Origin: Candidatus Sulfidibacterium hydrothermale
GTDB taxonomy: Bacteria; Bacteroidota; Bacteroidia; Bacteroidales; F082
Assembly (NCBI RefSeq): GCF_020149915.1
Contig: NZ_CP083760.1
Location: forward strand, 1,178,001-1,242,000
DNA length: 64,000 nt
Direction: 5' to 3'
A model generated the notes under the pieces. It was given only the letters and a program-made list of their open reading frames with translations. It was not told where the DNA came from and did not search any database. Below are positions 42,754 through 49,733 of this stretch, in pieces. The stretch's first letter is position 1; each line of letters begins with the position of its first letter. The position numbers and the translations under genes are program-made.

Positions 42754-44202
42754 TTACGGAACAAATTCGAAAGAGATACGCATCCCGTTAGGATAAATAC
42801 CGCTTACTTTAATGGTATTATGTCTGCTTTCAGAAATGGCTTTTTCCAGTTGGTCTTTATTGTTCACCTCGCGTCCGTTGACATCGGTAATAATAAATCC
42901 TTTGGAAATGCCTCCGCGTTGCAGAATACCATTGTTAATATTTACAACGACCAATCCGTGATCCAGATTGAGATTGCTCAAATCGCTTTCATCGGCTTGT
43001 TTGAGCATGGCTCCCAATGTGGCGTTGTAAAATGGTTTTCCGGCTTTGATAACACCGGTTGTCCCGTTTTTATTTTCTAAGGTTACTTTTACTGTTTCTT
43101 CTTTTCCGTGATGGGTAATATTGACCGATACCACGTCGCCCGGGCTGTATTGTCCGATAATACCCATTAACTCTGATACGTTATTTACCGGGTGATTGTC
43201 GATGGTCGTAATCACATCTCCTTTTCGTATTCCGGCTTTGGCCGCTCCGCTTCCGTCAACCACACCGGCAATATACACCCCGTTAAGATTTTTCAGGTGT
43301 TTTTCTTTGGCAAACGCTGCATCAATGTCGCGTATCTGGACGCCAAGGTATGCCCGTTGAATCTGGCCGTAATTCATCAGGTCATTAACTACTTTGCGTA
43401 CCAGGTTCACCGGAATGGCAAAAGAATAGCCTTCGTAAGCTCCGGTTTGTGAAGCAATGGCCGCATTGATTCCCACAAGCTGACCTTTGGTATTGACCAA
43501 AGCGCCTCCGCTGTTTCCCGGATTGACGGCTGCATCGGTTTGGATAAAGGATTCAATGGCACTTTTTCCACCTAAAATGTGGATGTCGCGGGCTTTCGCA
43601 CTCACAATTCCCGCTGTGACCGTGGATGTAAGATTGAACGGGTTTCCTACGGCCAGTACCCATTGGCCTACTTTCAGATCATCCGAATTTCCATAAGTCA
43701 GGTATGGGAGGTCTTTGGCATTGACCTTAATAAGTGCCAGATCGGTAGAGGGCGATGTGCCAATAATTTTGGCTTCCATTTCGCGTTTGTCGTTAAATGT
43801 GACAATAATTTTGTCTGCCCCGGCCACTACGTGATTGTTGGTCACAATATAGCCGTTGGGCGAAATCACTACGCCCGAGCCAAAGGCAATCAATGCTTCC
43901 TGGGGTTGCCGGTAAAAATATCCGTGCAATGAACCAAAAAAGTTATCGTAATATTGTGGCTTGACGCCGATGATGGTTTTGATATGCACGACAGCATTTA
44001 CTGATTTGGCAGCGGCTTTGGTGAAGTCAAAATTTTGTGGTACCGGTGCCGAATAAGCAGTTTGTACCACAGGTGTCGGTGTAGGATTTTGTTGTACTAC
44101 AATAGGACGGGGTTCGTCTTTCCAGATGAAAAAAAAGACGATGAGTAAAATAACAAGGGTTCCTGTTGCGGCTCCTATGAAACTTTTCATGAATGTTTTC
44201 AT
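42754..44202 (-). CDS. degP: DegP/HtrA-family periplasmic serine protease (Do)
   Basis: A 482-residue trypsin-like protease with one N-terminal signal anchor (about residues 8-27). The catalytic triad is His124 (TNNHVV), Asp154 (STDLALI) and Ser231 (GNSGGAL). Two PDZ domains follow, one from about residue 290 (RAYLGVQIRDID) and a weaker one from about 395. It degrades or refolds misfolded periplasmic and outer-membrane proteins. The linker before the protease is Pro/Thr/Gln-rich. A TATCTTTA stretch, one base off the -7 consensus, lies at 44251-44258 on the minus strand. Divergent from dapF. Confidence 0.94.
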   Translation of the reverse strand: MKTFMKSFIGAATGTLVILLIVFFFIWKDEPRPIVVQQNPTPTPVVQTAYSAPVPQNFDFTKAAAKSVNAVVHIKTIIGVKPQYYDNFFGSLHGYFYRQPQEALIAFGSGVVISPNGYIVTNNHVVAGADKIIVTFNDKREMEAKIIGTSPSTDLALIKVNAKDLPYLTYGNSDDLKVGQWVLAVGNPFNLTSTVTAGIVSAKARDIHILGGKSAIESFIQTDAAVNPGNSGGALVNTKGQLVGINAAIASQTGAYEGYSFAIPVNLVRKVVNDLMNYGQIQRAYLGVQIRDIDAAFAKEKHLKNLNGVYIAGVVDGSGAAKAGIRKGDVITTIDNHPVNNVSELMGIIGQYSPGDVVSVNITHHGKEETVKVTLENKNGTTGVIKAGKPFYNATLGAMLKQADESDLSNLNLDHGLVVVNINNGILQRGGISKGFIITDVNGREVNNKDQLEKAISESRHNTIKVSGIYPNGMRISFEFVP

Positions 44203-44233
44203 CTTTCGTTCTTTTGTTGTTTTAAAAGCATAT

Positions 44234-44241
44234 TATCTTTG
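44234..44241 (+). promoter_or_regulatory. Possible -7 promoter element for dapF
   Basis: TATCTTTG, 143 bases upstream of dapF. It is the only full consensus match in the dapF/degP intergenic region on the plus strand. Confidence 0.35.
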
Positions 44242-44383
44242 TTGTCTGATTAAAGATAACGTAAACTTTCTTATTTCTTGTTTTTAAAGATGTTAATCTT
44301 TGTTAATCAGACATATTCAAAGAAAAAAGTACATCAAAAACCTTTCCAAAACAGATGGGAAAATTCGTTTTTAACAAATATTA

Positions 44384-45175
44384 ATGACTATGCTTCTTCA
44401 TTTTTATAAGTTTCAGGCCAACGGAAACGATTTCGTGATTATTGACGAGCACGAGAATTCTTTTCCCGGTGATGAAAAAACAATTGCCCGGCTCTGCCAC
44501 CGACAGTTTGGCATAGGAGCTGACGGACTGATGGTGATGCGTTTCTCGGAAAAATATGATTTTTTAATGCAGTATTTTAATGCGGATGGTAAACCGGCTG
44601 AAATGTGTGGAAACGGAGGAAGAAGTATTGCTGCGTTGGCGTATTTCCGTGAAGTGGCCGGAAAAATCATGCGTTTTGAAGCGGCTGATGGTGTACATGA
44701 TGCCCGGATTGAAAAAGAAATATCCCGTCGGCTTTTTGATGTCTCTCTTAAAATGCAGGATGTGCATGAAATTAAAGAATGGTCTGATGGATGGTTTCTC
44801 AATACCGGCGTGCCGCATTGGGTTCATTTTGTGGATGATCTGGATGCCGTGGATGTTGAAAAACAAGGGCGTGCTTTACGTTATGATGAACGCTTTATGC
44901 CTGCCGGAACCAATGTGAATTTTGTAAAGATTGAAAAAGAACAGCTCTCTGTAAGAACGTATGAACGGGGAGTGGAAGGGGAGACCCTTTCGTGTGGAAC
45001 CGGAGTGACGGCTTCCGTATTGGCTGCTTTTTTAAAGACAGGGAAGAAAATTTCCAGCGTTCGTACCCGTGGTGGCGATTTTCAGGTTACGTTTGAACAA
45101 ATAGATGAAGGTTTCCAAAATGTTTGGTTGCGTGGACCTGCCGAAAAGGTTTTTGAAGGGACAATCGTAATTTAA
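44384..45175 (+). CDS. dapF: Diaminopimelate epimerase
   Basis: A 263-residue cofactor-independent epimerase that converts LL- to meso-diaminopimelate for lysine and peptidoglycan. The two catalytic Cys are in AEMCGNGGRS and LSCGTGVTAS; KFQANGNDFVIID marks the N-terminus. The start is ATG 44384 (MTMLLHFYKF) or ATG 44390. A TATCTTTG element lies 143 bases upstream (44234-44241), so the leader may be long. The two-fold pseudo-symmetric fold and length are standard. Convergent with the LysM glucosaminidase, 13 bases apart. Confidence 0.95.
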   Translation: MTMLLHFYKFQANGNDFVIIDEHENSFPGDEKTIARLCHRQFGIGADGLMVMRFSEKYDFLMQYFNADGKPAEMCGNGGRSIAALAYFREVAGKIMRFEAADGVHDARIEKEISRRLFDVSLKMQDVHEIKEWSDGWFLNTGVPHWVHFVDDLDAVDVEKQGRALRYDERFMPAGTNVNFVKIEKEQLSVRTYERGVEGETLSCGTGVTASVLAAFLKTGKKISSVRTRGGDFQVTFEQIDEGFQNVWLRGPAEKVFEGTIVI

Positions 45176-45188
45176 AACACCGGTTTGT

Positions 45189-46157
45189 TTACCGGACTCT
45201 GATTCGCGTTCCGGCTGCTGCTTGATAATGATGCGGAAAATTATTCATGTCAAGAAGCTTGTTTAAACGAATGCCGTACAATTGTGAAATTCCCCAAAGC
45301 GATTCTCCTTCTTTTACAATGTGATATTTATAGCCTTTTTGTGCTCTGGAAGCCTTTTTCTGCAAATAAAGCAGCTCGCCCGGATGAATGATATCTGATT
45401 TTTTCAGGTCGTTGTACGAAAGCAACCGGTGCAACCGGATCTCAAATTCGCTGGCAATCTTTTTGAACGTATCTCCTCGTTTGACAACAATTACTCTCCG
45501 GTTGTTGTTTTCCAGTATCGGACGGCCAAACTGGCTGGTGCCGATTTTGGGGAAAGAAGCGATTTGTGGCGTAGCATAACGCAATGCTTTCCTTTTGCTG
45601 TGGCGATGGTGATGTTTTCGCTTTAATCCTTCCTTATCATATTTGTAAAGATGATACTTTTGAATGTAATGAATGAGCAATTCGGGATACCGCGGATTGG
45701 TGGCATAGCCTGCCCGTTTTAATCCGTAAGCCCAGGATCGGTAGTCGGTAATAGGATATTTAAACAAGAAAGCATACCGGGATCCTTTTCTGAGAAATTT
45801 TGAGTGATCGCGGTAAGAAGCTTCGGCACTTTTGTATTTTCTGAAACAGTCGTGTTTGGTATCATCGGCGACATGAATAGTCGGTCCCTTCCATCCGTTA
45901 TGACATTTTATTCCGAAATGATTGTTGGCTTTCCGGGCTAAAATACTATTCCCGCTTCCTGATTCCAGAATTCCCTGTGCCAGGGTAATGGAAGCCGGAA
46001 TTTTATAGGTCTTCATATCCTTGATAGCGATGTCTTTATACTTTTTGATGTATTCTTTGGTAGTCATTTTCCTGTGCTGGGCATATGCCGGGGACAGGAA
46101 AAGGAAAGAGAAAAGGATAACTAAAGCCCGAATGAAATATGTTTTTTTTCCGTTCAT
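45189..46157 (-). CDS. Secreted glucosaminidase with two LysM domains (FlgJ/LytF-like peptidoglycan hydrolase)
   Basis: A 322-residue exported protein: signal peptide (residues about 8-27, ending PAYAQH), then a GH73-type beta-N-acetylglucosaminidase domain (about 30-165). This contains PASITLAQGILESGSGNSILARKANNHFGIK, with the catalytic Glu in the ILESG stretch. A Lys/His/Arg-rich linker follows (KRKHHHRHSKRK). Two LysM repeats are at the C-terminus, one from about residue 222 (VVKRGDTFKKIASEFEI) and one from about 277 (HIVKEGESLWGISQLYGI). It cleaves peptidoglycan between sugars during growth or cell separation. Confidence 0.93.
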   Translation of the reverse strand: MNGKKTYFIRALVILFSFLFLSPAYAQHRKMTTKEYIKKYKDIAIKDMKTYKIPASITLAQGILESGSGNSILARKANNHFGIKCHNGWKGPTIHVADDTKHDCFRKYKSAEASYRDHSKFLRKGSRYAFLFKYPITDYRSWAYGLKRAGYATNPRYPELLIHYIQKYHLYKYDKEGLKRKHHHRHSKRKALRYATPQIASFPKIGTSQFGRPILENNNRRVIVVKRGDTFKKIASEFEIRLHRLLSYNDLKKSDIIHPGELLYLQKKASRAQKGYKYHIVKEGESLWGISQLYGIRLNKLLDMNNFPHHYQAAAGTRIRVR

Positions 46158-46166
46158 CTGATGAAC
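46152..46166. promoter_or_regulatory. Perfect palindrome across the glucosaminidase start codon
   Basis: GTTCATC T GATGAAC contains the ATG (46157) on the minus strand and abuts the -7 element. Because the leader would be only about four bases, it overlaps the predicted transcription start. Operator, RNA hairpin or chance. Confidence 0.35.
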
Positions 46167-46173
46167 AAATTTA
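46166..46173 (-). promoter_or_regulatory. TAnnTTTG -7 promoter element for the glucosaminidase gene
   Basis: Reads TAAATTTG on the minus strand; ends nine bases before the ATG, so the mRNA is probably almost leaderless. Confidence 0.55.
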
Positions 46174-46241
46174 ACGGAAAGAAAGCTTTTTTATTGAGTA
46201 GTTTCCGGCATTTGTTCACAAAAAATTGTTAGCGGAAGAAT

Positions 46242-46805
46242 TCAGGGAGTTTGTTGCAGTTTTTTGGCTGTTAAACGGTCCGGGAAAATCCAAAAAAGTG
46301 GCTGCCACCGGGTTTTCCCTTCCGGATCGGTTCGCCGGGCCACCGGGGCAATGCCTTTTACAATTTTAGTGAATTTCAGGGTTTTGGGGTCGATTTCCCA
46401 TTCTTCTAAAAAACGTAACCGTACAATGTCTTTTAAATTGATATGCGAAACGATGAGGGTATCTTTTAAGGCGTAAGGAGGCTGGGTTTCTCTCACTTTA
46501 ACGGCAAGGGTATCTGATAATATATGAGCAACGGCCGATTTGCTGATGGGCTGAAAAAAATAATCGTAAGCTTGATATTTGCCCGAAAGGGCTCCTTCGA
46601 TGATCATTCTTACCAGTTTTTCCCGCTGTGGTCCTTCAATGTTTTGAATCCACCAGTCGTAGTTTGGATTCGGGCTCTTTATATTTACATCATATTGAAT
46701 TCTTGGAGTGATACGCTCTTTTTGCTGCGAATGGCACGAACTCATGACCAGTAAAACGGAAAGAACTCCGCTAAAAAGAAAGCATAACAAAATATATTTC
46801 TTCAT
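46242..46805 (-). CDS. GldN-like lipoprotein
   Basis: A 187-residue predicted lipoprotein: signal MKKYILLCFLFSGV... with lipobox near residue 24 (MSSC). The body resembles the GldN/PorN core of the gliding/T9SS ring complex: REKLVRMIIEGALSGKYQAYD, then RLRFLEEWEIDPKTLKF, then KGIAPVARRTDP and QPLFWIFPD. It is much shorter than GldN (about 300) and, unlike GldN, carries a lipobox and is not beside gldK/L/M. It could be a paralogue that modulates the ring or has another envelope role. The start is ATG 46805, before the signal; no full -7 element was seen. Confidence 0.7.
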   Translation of the reverse strand: MKKYILLCFLFSGVLSVLLVMSSCHSQQKERITPRIQYDVNIKSPNPNYDWWIQNIEGPQREKLVRMIIEGALSGKYQAYDYFFQPISKSAVAHILSDTLAVKVRETQPPYALKDTLIVSHINLKDIVRLRFLEEWEIDPKTLKFTKIVKGIAPVARRTDPEGKTRWQPLFWIFPDRLTAKKLQQTP

Positions 46806-46820
46806 ATGTCTTATTTGAGG

Positions 46821-46828
46821 TATCTTTG
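46821..46828 (+). promoter_or_regulatory. TAnnTTTG -7 promoter element for the beta-helix T9SS gene
   Basis: TATCTTTG, 18 bases before ATG 46846. Confidence 0.6.
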
Positions 46829-46845
46829 ATGCAAAGAACGAAGGT

Positions 46846-48639
46846 ATGAAAAAAATTGTATTCACTGCTTGGCTTTTATTTTTATTGCTAACGTTACAAG
46901 CACAGACTATTCCTGCTGAACGCCGGGTGAATTGGAAAGATATCATACAGGAGTACACTTTTAAAGTACCCCAAAATGAAGTAAATATTTTAGATTACGG
47001 CGGGGTAGCCGATGGAAAAACAGATAATTCAGAAGCTTTGAAACAGGCGATAACTTCTTTTCAAAACGGGGCCGGAACGGTTTTTTTTCCTGCCGGTATT
47101 TATCTTTTTAGCAAGTCGGTGGTGTTGCCGGATAGCATTCAGTTAAAAGGTGCCGGTTCGGATGCCACGGTGTTGAAATTTAACTTAGGCGGACAACCGG
47201 ATAATGGAATTAATATTACCGGAACTGCCGAGAACCATTTTGTTCGCTTAAAAGCGGGTTATTCGTTTGGAAGTGCTGAGTTGGTATCTGATTCCGCTTT
47301 TTATTTTCAGCCGGGTGACTGGGTTGAAATCGTGGAAGATAACGGAAGCTGGAATACAGTTCCTGCCGACTGGGCGGTAAATTTGGTGGGACAAATTACC
47401 CGGATAAAATCAATTTCTAATGATACTTTGTTATTGGAGAGTCCTTTACGTATTACCTATACCGATAGTCTGAATCCGCGAATACAAAAGATTACTCCGG
47501 TGAAAAATGTGGGACTTTCCTGTTTGAAGCTGGTCCGTGTGGACAAACCGACCACTGCTGGCGGGTTTAATGTGTACATGGATTATGTGGTGAACAGCCG
47601 GATAGCCGGTGTGGAAAGCGATACCAGTTCAGGAAGTCATGTATACATCAGCCGCAGTGCGCAAATCAGGGTGGAAGGCTGTTATTTTCATGATGCATTT
47701 GTTTATGATGGAGCGAATACCAATGGTTATGGGGTAACATTGGCTCATCATAGCAGCGGATGTTTGATTGTCAACAATATCTTTTCGCATTTGCGGCATG
47801 CCATGATGGTGAAAACCGGGGCCAACGGGAATGTATTTGCCTATAATTATTCACGTGATCCGTACAGAACGGAAACTTTTTCCGATTTGTCGGGCGATAT
47901 TTCACTCCACGGCCATTATCCTTTTGCCAATCTTTTTGAAGGAAACATTGTTCAGAATATTATTATTGACCATACCTGGGGACCATCCGGACCGCGGAAC
48001 ACTTTTTTCCGGAACCGGGCTGAGTTGTGGGGTATTATCATGACGGAAAGTGATGCTGCCGAAACGGATGATCAGAATTTTGTGGGAAATGAATGTACAG
48101 ATAACAGCTTTTATCATGGTCAGTTTGTGTTAACCGGAAAAGATCATTTTGTTTATGCCAACAATATTTTGGGTACGCTGGTTCCTGATTCATCCGGTGA
48201 CTTGCCGGATTCATCGTATTACCTGACCGGGAAACCTGATTTTTGGACCGCTGATGAAACCTGGCCGGATATCGGTCCGCCCAACCGGTTGGGCGCAGGA
48301 ATAATTCCGGCAAAACAGCGTTATGAAAAAGGAGATTTGTTGACGGTGTGTCCGGAAGCCGTGACTGCTGTGGGAAATCTTTTTTCAGAAGATAAAGGAT
48401 GGAAAGTAATCCCCAATCCGGTACGTGACCATTTGGTGATTACTGCACCTTCGGGTGTTAAAACCGGTTCTTTTGATGTGCGTATATATGATGTGCAAGG
48501 GAAACTTTTCTTTGCAAAAGTTTATCAGAAAACGCAGGTGACGGTTACGTTGGATAAAAATATTCCGGCCGGGATTTATTTGCTGGAAATCCGTTCGGAA
48601 GAAGGCCGTTTCCTGAAAAAAATAGTTTTACAGCGATAA
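46846..48639 (+). CDS. T9SS-secreted beta-helix protein (pectate lyase/GH28-like fold)
   Basis: A 597-residue secreted protein with a signal peptide (KKIVFTAWLLFLLLTLQAQ). The Pectate_lyase_3-type N-terminal strand motif NILDYGGVADGKTDNSEALKQAI is followed by FFPAGIYLFSKSVVLPDSIQLKGAG and a right-handed parallel beta-helix to about residue 480. A T9SS type A sorting domain (from about residue 520, VIPNPVRDHLVI ... NIPAGIYLLEI) completes it. The substrate is not evident, as catalytic Asp/Arg positions cannot be assigned by eye; it may bind or cleave an acidic polysaccharide. The next gene starts 13 bases on, suggesting co-transcription. Confidence 0.8.
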   Translation: MKKIVFTAWLLFLLLTLQAQTIPAERRVNWKDIIQEYTFKVPQNEVNILDYGGVADGKTDNSEALKQAITSFQNGAGTVFFPAGIYLFSKSVVLPDSIQLKGAGSDATVLKFNLGGQPDNGINITGTAENHFVRLKAGYSFGSAELVSDSAFYFQPGDWVEIVEDNGSWNTVPADWAVNLVGQITRIKSISNDTLLLESPLRITYTDSLNPRIQKITPVKNVGLSCLKLVRVDKPTTAGGFNVYMDYVVNSRIAGVESDTSSGSHVYISRSAQIRVEGCYFHDAFVYDGANTNGYGVTLAHHSSGCLIVNNIFSHLRHAMMVKTGANGNVFAYNYSRDPYRTETFSDLSGDISLHGHYPFANLFEGNIVQNIIIDHTWGPSGPRNTFFRNRAELWGIIMTESDAAETDDQNFVGNECTDNSFYHGQFVLTGKDHFVYANNILGTLVPDSSGDLPDSSYYLTGKPDFWTADETWPDIGPPNRLGAGIIPAKQRYEKGDLLTVCPEAVTAVGNLFSEDKGWKVIPNPVRDHLVITAPSGVKTGSFDVRIYDVQGKLFFAKVYQKTQVTVTLDKNIPAGIYLLEIRSEEGRFLKKIVLQR

Positions 48640-48652
48640 AAAACAGAAACAC

Positions 48653-49723
48653 ATGAAAATAAAGCAGCCCACGTTGCTTGTCGATGTAGAAAAAGTTCGG
48701 CAAAATATCCGGAAGATGAAACAAAAAGCTGATATTTCCGGGGTTGTCTTTCGTCCTCATTTTAAAACACACCAGTCAAAACGTGTGGGAGAGCTTTTCA
48801 GAGAAGCGGGTGTGGATAAAATCACGGTTTCTTCGGTTTCGATGGCTATGGAGTTTGCCGGAAATGGCTGGAATGATATTACCATTGCTTTTCCGTTAAA
48901 CTGGAGAGAGTGGGAAGAGATAAACGACCTGGCGAAACGTGTCAAATTGAATGTCTTGGTGGAAAGTGCTTTTGTGGCCGAAATACTGGCTCGTAAAGCA
49001 ACAGCCCCTCTTGGTGTTTTTATAAAAATAGATACGGGATATCATCGTACAGGAATTTTGCCGGATCATTATTTGGAAATAGAATCTGTTTTTTCCGTTT
49101 TGGAAACTTCCTCGTTGTTGTCGTTCAAAGGTTTTTTGACCCATGCAGGACATACCTATCATGCCCGTAGTCAGGATGAGATCATGGAAATTAAGGAACA
49201 GGCTGCCGGATCTTTGCAAAAACTGAAGGCGAGATATGAGGCGCGTTTCCCGGATTTAATTCTTTCTTATGGAGATACCCCTTCATGCAGTATTGCTGAT
49301 GACTGTTCGGCTTTTGATGAAATTCGCCCGGGGAACTTTGTTTATTACGATGTGATGCAGTATCATTTGGGGGCGTGCCGGCTTGATGAGGTTGCCGTGG
49401 CTGCGGCTTGTCCGGTGGTGGCATTGCATCCTGACCGCTCAGAGATGGTGATTTATGGCGGCGCGGTGCATTTATCCAAAGAGTTTATTGCTGCCGACAA
49501 GGGCTTCCGGCTTTATGGATATGTGGCAAAACCGGATGAGCATTTCCGTTGGCAAAAACCAATAGCCGGTGCTTATGTTTCGGATCTGTCGCAGGAACAC
49601 GGTATTATCCGGCTTCCGGAAAAAAGCCTGAAATCTTTTCGCCCGGGCGATTGGGTAGCGATTTTCCCGGTGCATTCCTGCCTGACAGCCAATTTGCTGA
49701 AAAATAATACGGTTTTTGTGTAA
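48653..49723 (+). CDS. D-threonine aldolase / D-serine dehydratase-like PLP enzyme (DSD1 family)
   Basis: A 356-residue fold-type III (alanine racemase-like) PLP enzyme. The N-terminal barrel carries TLLVDVEKVRQNIRKMKQK and the PLP Lys in VFRPHFKTHQS. The C-terminal beta domain contains the zinc-binding region near the HSCLT stretch. The family cleaves D-threonine-type 3-hydroxy amino acids to glycine and aldehyde, or dehydrates D-serine; which of the two cannot be told. It is in line with the beta-helix gene, but no functional link is known. Convergent with the next gene, 10 bases away. No signal peptide. Confidence 0.82.
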   Translation: MKIKQPTLLVDVEKVRQNIRKMKQKADISGVVFRPHFKTHQSKRVGELFREAGVDKITVSSVSMAMEFAGNGWNDITIAFPLNWREWEEINDLAKRVKLNVLVESAFVAEILARKATAPLGVFIKIDTGYHRTGILPDHYLEIESVFSVLETSSLLSFKGFLTHAGHTYHARSQDEIMEIKEQAAGSLQKLKARYEARFPDLILSYGDTPSCSIADDCSAFDEIRPGNFVYYDVMQYHLGACRLDEVAVAAACPVVALHPDRSEMVIYGGAVHLSKEFIAADKGFRLYGYVAKPDEHFRWQKPIAGAYVSDLSQEHGIIRLPEKSLKSFRPGDWVAIFPVHSCLTANLLKNNTVFV

Positions 49724-49733
49724 GCCTGTGACA

